Position numbers and translations under genes: made by a program. From Chelydra serpentina (lineage: Eukaryota > Chordata > Testudines > Chelydridae): a stretch of 64,000 nt of DNA. The notes below the pieces were generated by a model. That model had not been told where the DNA came from. It saw nothing but the letters and a program-made list of their open reading frames with translations, and did no database searches. The stretch covers positions 35,885,501-35,949,500 of the forward strand of contig JBAIAC010000024.1 of NCBI GenBank assembly GCA_037349315.1, read 5' to 3'. Shown here piece after piece: positions 35,580 through 45,085 of this stretch (positions are counted from its first letter, which is position 1; each line of letters opens with the position of its first letter).

Positions 35580-36400
35580 CCACCCATTGGGAAACAAACA
35601 ACAATTTTGAAGCATTGGTCGAGGGTCTGCACGACCACCCCTTGACTTCACCACCTATTTGCCCATTTGGCCACCACCTCCAGGTTTTCCACCATGCCTG
35701 GCAGCAGATCACACAGGACCATGGGTCCTGGAAATAGTTCAGTCCAGTTATTCCATCCCTTTTATATCCTATCCTTCCCCATCCCTCTTCAGGGACCCCT
35801 CTCACGAGCACCTACTTCGCGTAGAAGTGGCTCATCTTCTACAGCTAGGTGCAGTGGAAACTGTGCCGAGACAACATCGAGGAAGAGGGTTCTACTCCCA
35901 CTACTTTCTGACCCAAAATAAGAGTGGGGGATGGAGGCCTATACTACCCCGACTGAACAAATTCGTACGTGTACAGAAATTCAAGGTGGTCACACTGAGT
36001 ACAATAATACCCGCGGTGGAACAAGGGGACTGGTTCACAGCCCTCGACCTACAGGATGCCTATTTTCACGTATCCATTCATCCAGCACACAGACGCTTCC
36101 TGCGATTCACACTTGGACACGACCATTTTCAGTACAGGGTACTCCCTTTTGGACTCTCCACAGCACTGGAAATATTCTCTATGTCCCTAGCCGTAGTCGT
36201 GGCCCACATCTGCAGACACGGGAGCATACTTTTCCCCTACCTAGACGATTGCCTCATCAATACGACAAGACATTACGAGCTACCCATTTCACCATCTCCC
36301 TCTTCTACAGCTTAGGTTTGCAAATAAACTTCCAAAAATCCACCCTGACACCTACACAGTGGATCAAATTCATCGGAGCTCAACATCAGACGGGCAATCA
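35580..36400 (+). pseudogene. DIRS reverse transcriptase, truncated
   Basis: This copied element RNA into DNA. The longest open part (35,659-36,315) shows, in order, FRDPSHEHLLRVEVAHLL, a GRGFYSHYFL motif, the palm motif LDLQDAYFHVSIHP with its catalytic Asp, GHDHFQYRVLPFGLS and FPYLDDCLI with the Asp pair. Between GGWRPIL and LNKFVRV a few residues usually found in the family are missing. A frame change near 36,290 moves the end (LGLQINFQKSTLTP) into the frame of 35,931-36,422. After FIGA the sequence jumps straight into recombinase sequence, so RNase H is lost. Family: DIRS1-like reverse transcriptase. Confidence 0.9.
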
Positions 36401-36783
36401 CCTTTTATCTAGACAGGACTAAACCATTTCATAAGTCCCCGCGGCTATTTGTCTCCTCTACCGAGAGATCGAAGGGTGCGGTTATCTCTAAGCAACACCT
36501 TTCCAAGTGGATCCCTGACTGCATCAGATCCTGTTACCGCATTTAGAATGCCCAACCACCCAAAGGCATCAGAACTCATTTTACTCGAGCTATGTCAACA
36601 TCCGTTGCCTTCCTCCATAACGTACCTATTACTGATATCTGTAAGGCAGCCACGTTGATATCTGAACACACATTTACCAGACATTATGCTATCACACAGG
36701 ATACCACGGCAGACACCATAGTAGGCCACACAGTACTGTCTACAGTCATCACTGCCACAACTCCAAAGTCCCACCAGCCATAG
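36380..36783 (+). pseudogene. DIRS tyrosine recombinase C-terminus
   Basis: This is the enzyme that would insert the circular DNA copy. Only the C-terminal catalytic part remains: TFYLDRTKPFHKSPRLFV, KGAVISKQHLSKWI, an in-frame stop near 36,546, then the HxxR box (THFTRAM, near 36,577), DICKAAT and the tyrosine region HTFTRHYAI (about 36,667-36,693). The nucleophile Tyr and HxxR are present. The first catalytic Arg lies in the deleted part. It ends at a stop at 36,781-36,783. Confidence 0.82.
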
Positions 36784-36800
36784 TGGGTACTGCTTCACAT

Positions 36801-36909
36801 TCACCTGGAGTGGAGCACCCACAGGGACAGAACTCGAAGAAGAGAAGGTTACTCACCTTGCAGTAACTGAGGTTCTTTGAGATGTGTATCCCTGTGGGTG
36901 CTCCACTCC
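36801..36909. repeat. DIRS internal complementary region
   Basis: The terminal motif appears here first inverted (36,801-36,830, ggagtggagcacccacaggg) and then direct (36,889-36,909, ccctgtgggtgctccactcc). Complementarity to both outer termini is the signature of a DIRS internal complementary region, thought to align the ends during circle formation. Confidence 0.8.
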
Positions 36910-36956
36910 CCGCCCTCCTCCTCTCTACTTTGGAGTACTATTCTGACATCTCCATG

Positions 36957-37123
36957 GTAGAGAAGGAATTGAGGGGGTGCAGGACACGCACACTCAGGCA
37001 GACTCTAACGAGACCACGAGACAGCAGCTGAACACATGCATCCCGACCAGGAACTGCTACCGAAGATCTCCGATCAACAGCGTCGGGACGCACTGTCACC
37101 TGTAGTGGAGCACCCACAGGGAC
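36957..37123 (-). repeat. DIRS right inverted terminal repeat
   Basis: Reverse complement of 33,351-33,522 with scattered differences, including gtagtggagcacccacaggg at its outer end. Confidence 0.88.
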
Positions 37124-37134
37124 ACACATCTTGG

Positions 37135-37220
37135 TGTGTGCCGTGGTATCCTGTGTGATAGCATAATGTCTGGTAAATGTGTGTTCAGATATCAACGTGG
37201 CTGCCTTACAGATATCAGTG
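37135..37220 (-). repeat. inverted 86-bp copy of DIRS recombinase end
   Basis: This 86-bp segment is the reverse complement of 36,631-36,716, differing at a single position. It continues with gtgagtaaccttctct (about 37,218-37,233), the inverse of 36,841-36,856. It lies outside the right terminal repeat. It is the residue of an inverted second copy or of an aberrant replication product; see findings. Confidence 0.92.
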
Positions 37221-37235
37221 AGTAACCTTCTCTTA

Positions 37236-37464
37236 ATGTTGTTTTCTACACAGTCTTTAGTCATAAACAGGATCCCCTCCTGCTGTTTTTCTTCCTGTGA
37301 ATTTGTTCTCTTGAAGATTTTACAATCTCTTGATTAGCATTTGGGTCAGTATGTAAACAGGCATCCTCTGGGAGACATACAATGCCCAGTACACTCAGGA
37401 CCAGAGAGAGAGAAGTGTCTGTTACCTCCTGCTTGAAAGGAACCTATCCAAGACCATGTCACTT
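37236..37464. other. noncoding junction sequence
   Basis: About 230 bp between the inverted DIRS piece and the 67-bp direct repeat. No recognised feature. Confidence 0.4.
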
Positions 37465-37531
37465 CCTGTATCATATTGACAAAAGCCTCAGTAACTTTTA
37501 AATATATTTAGGTCAAGACTTCATTTTTGCC
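37465..37531 (+). repeat. 67-bp direct repeat, copy 2
   Basis: Same sequence as 30,335-30,401 with three differences; the flanks on both sides are unlike. Confidence 0.85.
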
Positions 37532-37789
37532 TGCCTGCCATAAGAACAGAATTTTCAGTACAGACACACAACTCCCTTAAATATTATTTGTACATATATT
37601 TCAGTGATTGTGATAACTAGTGTGCTACTGGCTCTTAGTAGAATACTCATTTGCCAACAATAATTTGTGTTGTGAAACTATTTCCCATAATGAAAGCACA
37701 CAGTCTTTGAGTGTTCTGCATGTTTTACTTTCTGCTTAACTCCCAATTTATTTGATGCACAGATTTCATTGCTACTCTCTGACATCTTT

Positions 37790-38260
37790 AGTTAGCAGTC
37801 CCTATTGAAGCAGCATTTTCTAGTGCATATTTGAGGTCAAATGTACTTCAATTGATTAGCTGGTTGTGGGTAGCTTCATTTTGCATAATACACATCAAAT
37901 GGTCCTTTAACTCTCTTCCAAACTGATTATGTCCCATTAATTTCTTTAATCCAGTTACATGTGAAGGAATTGTTTCAATTTTTCTTTTCCATTCCATCTG
38001 TAAAAGTGGAATGCTGTGCAATCACTGACAGTTTTGGAAATGATGATTTTAGAATTTCCACAATCTCAAGAAGTGTTTTGTCTGCTGGTTTAACAGAAGC
38101 TGGTAGGTTGTAAAGCAAGTTGTAGATTTAGCCCTCATTACACTCAGTAGAACTGCCACCTTTTCCTTATCACTTATCTCATTAGCTATTACACACTATT
38201 AGTCTCTCAATATAGATGGCCCAGTCCTCTACTGAGCTATCAGACAAGTCCATTTTTTTC
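37790..38260 (-). pseudogene. Ty3/gypsy Gag (capsid) remnant
   Basis: On the - strand, across stops and at least one frameshift, the sequence reads SSVEDWAIYIERL (from about 38,250), KVAVLLSV, then LPASVKPADKTLLEIVEILK, SVIAQHSTF, a frame change, HVTGLKKL and QFGRELKDHLMCIM, then KYALENAASIG (near 37,800). This matches the layout of the Ty3/gypsy Gag capsid region (retrotransposon gag family): W..Y..RL, KV..LLS, then 'kP.dKt', 'V..LkkL' and 'L.d.L'. No protease or pol follows; the element is cut off near 37,790. It lies 3' of the LTR at 38,410-38,752 on the same strand, as expected for a 5' LTR plus gag. Confidence 0.68.
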
Positions 38261-38409
38261 CAGACAGACATTTTTAACTCTTTCATTCTATATGAGCAGG
38301 TTACTCCCAGTCCCAGTGGCTGCAGGCGCAGTTTTAGTTTTGCTTTCCTTTGGCTTCTGCAATTGCTGTCTATTCCACTGTATGTTAAGACCCCAGTTTC
38401 ATTGCCCGC

Positions 38410-38752
38410 TGTTGTCTCTGCGTTCTGTCTAACAATAAGAAGATGGGTAAACTACACAGGCACAGTTGTATTCAAACTAAACGTGTTTACTAATTATGTA
38501 CAAACATACAGAGCTTAGCTACTATATCCTCTGCAGCTCTGGCAGTTTCTGATAGCTTCAACACTTGAGGGGTCCCAACTGTTTAAATGGGATACCATCC
38601 AATTCCTGTATACTACAATAATATCTACAATGCTTACCTGGCATCCCAGCACTGGGTTGTTTCATTGACTGGCTGACTTGAGAGGCTGATAGAGAGCAAG
38701 AGACTTTTAAGAGATCACTTGCCCAGAGGCAGTATCATGACTCACAGTAACA
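38410..38752 (-). mobile_element. candidate LTR of the Ty3/gypsy element
   Basis: Read on the - strand this 343-bp block starts tgttactgtgagtcatg and ends gagacaaca (TG...CA). It lies just upstream of the Gag remnant. It contains an agtaaa polyadenylation-like site and a gttagacagaacg stretch before its end. No second LTR was found, so the ends are inferred from TG/CA and position only. Confidence 0.5.
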
Positions 38753-41540
38753 CGCCATGAAGAAGGAAATATTTCAAATTGGGCTGAAGGTTTCCTTCCC
38801 ATAGGGCAACTAGGATGCAACTTTCTATATCTTCTGTTTTCTTGTACTCTTTTCTGGCATTGTCTATAGTTCTGTCTATATTCAGCAGTTCCAATCAGTG
38901 GACCATGTTCTCTACTACCTTTATTGTCATCGACACCTCTGTGAAGCAGGTGTTACATGTATTTCTCAGATTTATTTATCATTCTACATTTACTTTGTAC
39001 AGTTGTAATGGCCACAAAAGGTGGAAAGCAATGGAAAATAAGATTTTAGTGGTTAAAGCACCTAAGTCACATGGGTGCTTTTGAAAATTTACCCTAAGCC
39101 CCATTGAAATTGAATGAGACTTAGGCTCCAAGTAACTTTAAAAAGTCAGATTTGAACTCCTAAATCACACAGGTGGGTTTGAAAATTTCGCTCCAGAATT
39201 TTCTATTTTGGTTGGAGCAAAATTCTCCTTTCAGGTCAGATTTGCAGCTTTCCAATTTTGTATTTGGATCCCTCCATGTGTACATTAATGAAAGCATGCT
39301 CATAAGCTACATATGACTGCATAGATTAATGAAAGCATGAACAGGTAGTTAAAATATGGACAACTGACTGTCGCTGCCATTCCCCACTTGGTTTGTGGTA
39401 AAGAAAGTACAAAACCCACAAATGCAACCTATAGAAACCTTCACCACGGTCATTATTTCTCAGCATAACAACACAAATCCTGAGCACTAGACTACAAGGG
39501 AACTAAAGTGTGCAGATACCCTTGGTTTGTTAAACATAAATAATGGAGCTAGTCAAAAAATCATTGTAAATGGAAATTTCTGGAAATTTTAACTAGCTCT
39601 AATAAATAACTCCTGGTAGAAATCCTGTTAATGTTGAAATCAATGGACTAAAACACATGCTTAAAGTTAAACATGCTCAAGTGCTATCCTAAACTTAAAT
39701 GGATTTTAACACATGCTTAAGTGCTTTCCTCAGCTGGCACCTAGAAGCAGTATCATTGTTCGGAGGATGATTTGCATGTGTAGATACTTAAATCCAAGAA
39801 AGTAAACTTCCAAGAATGACAAGGTGGATGAGGCAGTATCTCTTTGAAGTGTATCTCTCTCACCAACAGAAGTTGGTCCAATAAAAGATACTACCTCACC
39901 CACGTCTATCTAATATTCTGTGACCAATACAACTACAACAACACTGCATGCACCTTTCAAGAATGAAAGATGCTCTGCCTTCTCTGGTTGCAATCTATAA
40001 TAATAGGATTGGTGGCCAAAACATGTTCGAAAAAAATGGTTATAGCTACTTATTAAGCAAGATGGAATAATTTTTCACTAATACAAACCCCACTTTCTTT
40101 GCTTCAAAGATTGTATTAAGATTTCCTAAAGGTAAAATTATAGCCAATGTGCTTGGCCACCACCTGGTGATGAACCATACTAAAACAGAATGTGGTACAA
40201 TTTCTCTTGGAATCCTTTTTCTCTCTTCAGCAACAGATGCTGTTAAATTTGAACCCCTCTATTCTCTTAATGTTTTCTAGGTTAGGGTCATTTTAATTAA
40301 TCAGAATGTAGACCTGTATAACATATATTTCAGAAACATGTAGTCACTGCCAGGATTAGGTAATATTATTTACAAAGCATCCTGAAATATGATAATTAAC
40401 GTGGACATAAAACAGCAGCTACTTGTAGTGCGTCTCATTTGAAATTTGCATATGTTAATTAGTCAACATCTCATTCAATTCATCATCATCAACACAGTAG
40501 GGAGTATTTACAATTTCTAACATTATTACCATATTATCACCAATATAAGTTGAAGAAGGGGTTGGGGCAAGGTGATTTGTTAACTTACGTCTATCTCAAA
40601 CTGAAAAGGATGTTTTGCTACACTGGCTTTTTGGGGATCCATGAAATCCATGACTGGGGAAAATTTCGAAGTGTCTCTCTCCCCTTTCCCTCCAGAGCCT
40701 GGGTGAGTAGAATAAGCAGAGGAAAGAAGATAGAGAAAAGAAGGCAAGGCTGTAGAGTTTTACTGGAAGTATGTAGGATGACAGACTTTATGATGGGGCT
40801 CTCGGGGTCTCATTCAAAACCCATTGAAATCTGTAGAGTTTTCCCAATGGCTTTAGTATACTTTGGATCAGACTCTCTGGGAATAAACTTGTTGGACACT
40901 TTCAAAACCCTTCAGCCAACCTGCTAGCTAGAGTCCACATACAAAAGTTAAAGTAGCTCAGATTAACTCCCTTCCCTTTTCTCCACATATGGCTTCTCAG
41001 AATCTGCCCCATCTACTCTTGGGGGCTAAGATAAACATTTGGTCCTAACTGAACAACACAGTAATTAAAATATCAAGGACTGTGCATGACAAGGTGTACT
41101 TTGTTCATTCTTTTTTTCAATTATGATTTAACTTTGATCATTTAGGAGGCTATTTCATATTTGTTCTGAGATGTATTTTAGTAATATTGAAGTCTTCATA
41201 TTATGAGCTCTGATTAAAGCTCTCTTCTGATGTCTAACTGAGAAGTGGCAAGATTTTGTCAATTTTTGTTTGTGTGATTTGTAAAGGGACATTATCACCA
41301 AGGTTCTACTGTTTTTTTCCTGCTAACATTATAAGCCAGTTCCTATTTATCTAATAATAAAATAATATTTAGCACTTATGTACAGAATTACAAAGTGCTG
41401 TACAAAAATTAAGTGACAGATCTTTGGTTAAAATATTTTTGAATAGGATCCAGATCCGTGTATAGTATGACACAATATAATTTCCCCCTTCTGCTTGCAT
41501 AACACACTATTATTGTGTCTTAATAGTCATCATGATACCA
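38753..41540. other. AT-rich noncoding DNA
   Basis: No gene is supported. A foldback-type repeat lies at about 39,050-39,190 ('tcacatgggtgcttttgaaa', 'cacaggtgggtttgaaaatt'), and a clearer palindromic repeat at 39,813-39,949 is listed separately. A 125-codon open frame on + (40,550-40,927) has no recognisable domain. Confidence 0.45.
39813..39949. repeat. palindromic MITE-like repeat, copy 1
   Basis: The left arm gtggatgaggcagtatct and the right arm (inverse) agatactacctcacccac enclose tctctcaccaacagaagttg. The same family occurs at 51,190-51,366. Short inverted arms and two copies suggest a non-autonomous DNA element; no clear TSD. Confidence 0.65.
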
Positions 41541-42386
41541 GTCATCTCTGTGTTCTTGGGGAACCAGGGCGCAGTATCTAGCCTGTCTGACTCATGAAAT
41601 ACACACCCCTCCCAACCAGTCTCTGCTTGAACCAAAACCGATCAGAGAAAAGACTTGCAGAGAGCAGTGAAGGGTATTGTGAGACACACCTAGGCCCCTC
41701 CTGCATGAAAGATGGGACAGGGAGACATTTCCATTAGCATACAGAATGGATAATAGAGAACCGCACTGAACTCTGGGACCAGAAAAGCAGGGAAGCCCTG
41801 CATCATGGGGGATCTCTGCTCCAGCTGTTAATGAACCTACGCCTGCACACACCCAGCTCAGCAGTTATCAGACCAATTCTAGTAATGAATCCTTGATTTA
41901 TATCCAAAATACTGAAGCAGCCTAATTGCATTGTGGGCTCCCTGGAAGAAAACACCACCCATAGCCAAGAATGATGAACTCCTATTGTCTAGCTTAAAGA
42001 AAACCCTTGAGTCATCAGTTTACCCATAAACAAACCTAGTGTTCTTCCTTGAACCATTGTTGTTTCTCTACAAAAACCCCTACCTATGTTCAGGTAAGTG
42101 TTCTGATGCACGGACCCAAACTCTGCATCAGTTCCACTGGGACTCCAGCTCCTGACTGATCGTGGTGGGGGTTCCGCCTATCTCCAGTACTCAGTACTCT
42201 GAGCTACCGCCATCACCTGCGAACCCCGACCAGTTCAAGCCTCATGGAGTAGGTGAGCTCTCTCTCTCTGTTTTCTTTTCTACCTCAGGTATTAACCTCT
42301 AATAATGTAACTGTTATGTTTGTTTAGCCCTCCTTGTGTAGTTATCACTATTATTCAATAAATAACTTTTATGGTTAAGCTGGTTG

Positions 42387-42388
<2 letters not shown>

Positions 42389-42419
<31 letters not shown>
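42389..42419 (+). repeat. (CT)n microsatellite
   Basis: About 15 CT units, uninterrupted. Confidence 0.95.
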
Positions 42420-42422
<3 letters not shown>

Positions 42423-42602
42423 CTTTACCCTTTTGTGTTTTTAGCTTCCCCATTTACTCTGCAGCAACACTTCTTTTACCTAAGCTAAAGATCCCTGTAG
42501 CGCTCAAAAATACTGTGGGGTTTGCTCATCAAGTGGGTTACTACCAGTACGATTCTGATGTGAAAGTGGGAATAGAGACATGCTGAACCTGTGACATACG
42601 AG

Positions 42603-42870
42603 GATGGCAGCTTGAAAGTGCTGCTTGGCCCAGTCCGCTGAGTACAAGGGCATATAAGGGTGGCAGCCTGGAAGTGCTGTTCGACCCAGCCTGCTCAGGC
42701 TTACTCTATTCCGGTGTAGTACCTTTGGCAGATAAGGGTGGCAGCTTGAAAGTGCTGCTTGGCCCAGCCTATGAGCACAGGGGCATATAAGGGTAGCAGC
42801 TTGAAAGTGCTGTTTGACCCAGCCCACTGAGTCCAGGGACATATAAGGGACGTCAGCTTGAAAGTGCTGA
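42603..42870 (+). repeat. five-copy tandem array (ggcagcttgaaagtgctg)
   Basis: The core ggcagcttgaaagtgctg recurs at about 42,606, 42,662, 42,739, 42,795 and 42,852; spacings are 56, 77, 56 and 57 bp. Each core is followed by a cttggcccag-like stretch and gcatataaggg. The 77-bp spacing holds an extra ~20-bp insert. The alternation suggests slippage or unequal exchange inside the LTR-like block. Confidence 0.85.
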
Positions 42871-42902
42871 TTGACCTGATCTGCTCAGACTTGCTCTGTT
42901 AA

Positions 42903-42937
42903 TGTATGTGTATGTGTGTGTGTGTGTGTGTGTGTGT
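42903..42937 (+). repeat. (TG)n microsatellite
   Basis: About 16 TG units starting with two TATG variants. Confidence 0.95.
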
Positions 42938-43095
42938 TCATCCGGTTCTGGGGCTGGAGGAACCTAGGGAACCTAGATCCTGCAGGATAGCTCCATTGGG
43001 ACGGGACTTGCATAAGGGAGAAGTAGAGCTCCATATGAAAAACACATGTGACACAAGCAGTACATTGATTGAATTACAGAATCCCCGCCCCCCCA

Positions 43096-43968
43096 AAGAG
43101 TAACCCTAATAAATGAGTATACTCCAAAGTAACGGGCAAATCTGGTAACACTCAACAACAATGGCACCATTGCTATGCCTACATAAACACTTAATCTTAT
43201 GCATCTGAGTAGTCAAAGTGACATCTTTGGGACTACTTGCATGCACAGATTTAACCCACATCCATATTTGTGGTATAATGTTGTACCCCATAAGCATATA
43301 TCTTGTGATAACTCATAAACTAGTGGCCCTCTAACTATGTTTCAGGACTTTGTCACCTAGGCACAGGTACAAAATTCAGGAAAAAAATAGTATGAAAATC
43401 ATTTTTATGTATAAAAAAAATGAGGGATACAAATGTACTCCAACCATGCTACAGTGTTATCCTGTATTTTTAGTGATTCTCTGTACACGTGTTTGATTCT
43501 AGTGAGATTATCTCATATTGAAAAAGTGGTGCCTATGTGTTCCTCACTAAATAAGCAATGTGGGGAATGCAGTGAATTTGTATGTGCTGACCACTCCATA
43601 TCGATGCTGATGTGTGAAAATTGCATATAGGCTCATTGAATGAGACATCTACTAGTTCTTTCAATTTGCTAATAAAGCTTTTCTCTGCTAAAGCATTATT
43701 GTTCTTGGTTTCTGAATGCATTTGGGATATACACATCCCTCATGACACAGTTAATGTAACTTTTTTTCTCAACACTTAAGCACGTGTGGAATTGTTTGCA
43801 AGATCGGCATCTAAAACAGTGATTTACAGTTACTGCTTCAGGAAATATGAATGAAACATAACCTTGTGAAAAAGGCCACCTGAGGCCACCTGCAGTGTAA
43901 TTTTAATCTATAAAACTCAGAGTTTAGCTCATATCACATATATAACTTGTTTTACTGAATGGAATTAG
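43096..43968. other. AT-rich noncoding DNA
   Basis: No supported gene. A 65-codon cysteine-containing open frame (43,433-43,630, +) is not flanked by convincing signals. Confidence 0.45.
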
Positions 43969-44775
43969 GAACATAGAAATTGCCATACTGGATTAGGATA
44001 CTGGACTTGATGGATTATTGCATAGTGATCAGCATCAGGTGTTTTAGAAAAGGGTTCAGGAAACCCCACAGCAAGCCGATGTGGGATAATCTGCCTCCAG
44101 GGAATGCTTCTCTGAACCCCTAATAATTAGAGATTGGCTTTACCCGAGAAGCACTAAAGGTTTATATACATTTTAAACTCCCTTTTAAAATGTATCTAAA
44201 AGTCACTGTTGTAACTCTGGATATTTGTGTAATCTGTGCAAAATCCAGTTCTTGGTAAAACTTGATAAATTCTTAGCTTTGATTACATCACATGGCGATG
44301 AATTCTGCCATCAATTTATGTGCTGTAATAGTGGAAATATATTTCCTTTTTATCTGTTTTGAATTTGCTGCCTTTCCATTTCATGTCTCCTTGGTTATAT
44401 GAGACAGGGACAACAGAAGCTAAAATCTACCTTCTGAACCATTCATTATTTGCAGTGCTCTCATGTCCTTTCTTGTTCATCTCCTCTCTAAGATAAGCAA
44501 TCCCAACCTTTTCATGCTCTAAATTTGAAAGCTCTTCTGTGTCCCTAATCATTTTTCTTGCTCGTCTCTGAACTGAACTCTAATTCTGCGATATCCTTTT
44601 AGAGATGGGGTTATCGGTACTGAACACATTACAAATGAGGGTGAACCACTAATGTTTGTAACGGCACTGTAATATTTTTCCATATCATTCTACATTCCAT
44701 TCTTCTTGCAACCTTATATTTTGTTCTGTTTTTTTGACCAGAGCTGCACATTGAACAGAGGCCTAAGCAATAGGT
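43969..44775 (-). mobile_element. CR1-type LINE 3' fragment
   Basis: The + strand starts aggaacatagaaattgccat and runs through cctccagggaatgcttctct, attggctttaccc, ctctaagataagcaatccca, ctcgtctctgaac, agagatggggttatcgg and gctgcacattgaacagagg. In reverse this is the order of a CR1 3' region of the kind also seen at 26,969 and 50,925. No open reverse transcriptase remains. Divergence is high. Confidence 0.62.
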
Positions 44776-44867
44776 ATATCATATTATGTTATAGGCTGAC
44801 TTGACGTGTACAATAACACCGTTGTTTTCATTTTACGTTCTTGTACTAAAATGTTTTCCTTTGGCAG

Positions 44868-45085
44868 GTTCCTTCATTAACACATTTGGTTCTAGACACA
44901 GCTGCATTTTTAAAGAAAATCTTAAGTATTTTCTTTTGCCTAAAAAAGTGCCCCTTTATGTGCAAAATGGAGAATGCATCATTTCTAATATAGAAGGAAT
45001 ATACTTAGGCTTGGCAGAATTTGAAGTTAAAGCTTTACAACCATTAAAACACGAATTATTAACATCACATGTCAAAATATACAAG
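44868..45085 (+). CDS. candidate internal exon, unknown gene (best in window)
   Basis: A 218-bp segment lies between a strong acceptor (gttttcctttggcag at 44,853-44,867) and a donor (acaag then gtaaat). One frame is open across it, taking one base from the preceding exon and ending on a codon boundary; it encodes about 72 residues, including FGSRHSCIFKENLKYF, LPKKVPLYVQNGEC, ISNIEGIYLGLAEFEVK and ALQPLKHELLTSHVKIYK. Composition is protein-like, with alternating hydrophobic residues that suggest beta structure. I do not recognise the family. The next in-phase candidate downstream on + is 61,608-61,696. It lies immediately after a CR1 fragment. It could still be a chance open frame. Confidence 0.42.

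Larger units (their letters stand above)
33351..37235 (+). mobile_element. DIRS-type tyrosine-recombinase retrotransposon, internally deleted
   Basis: Inverted terminal repeats (33,351-33,522 and 36,957-37,123) bracket a Gag with a Cys-rich N-terminus, a reverse transcriptase with a YLDD active site and the C-terminus of a tyrosine recombinase, in that order. An internal complementary region follows (36,801-36,909). This architecture is that of DIRS elements, which lack long direct LTRs and integrase and integrate through a recombinase, probably via a circular DNA. RNase H, methyltransferase-like and most of the recombinase domains are deleted near 36,380. Stops and frameshifts occur throughout. 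An inverted 86-bp copy of the recombinase end follows the right repeat. The left boundary is set by the start of the repeat; I could not find a TSD, as expected for the class. Confidence 0.88.
41560..43095 (+). mobile_element. retroviral-type LTR-like block
   Basis: A moderately GC-rich block includes an aataaa signal at about 42,357 (ttcaataaataac), preceded by a splice-donor-like caggtaagt at 42,091 and followed by a (CT)n tract, a tandem array and (TG)n. The order (promoter-like part, polyadenylation signal, then downstream sequence) and my recollection of similar multi-copy sequence in turtles suggest an endogenous-retrovirus LTR with adjoining leader. The boundaries are not defined and no coding remnant is seen. 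Confidence 0.4.

Noticed and set aside
38216..38518. 100-codon open frame on +
   Set aside because: Antisense to the gypsy Gag/LTR remnant and without motifs.
40550..40927. 125-codon open frame on +
   Set aside because: No recognisable domain and no upstream acceptor or promoter-like feature that I can support.
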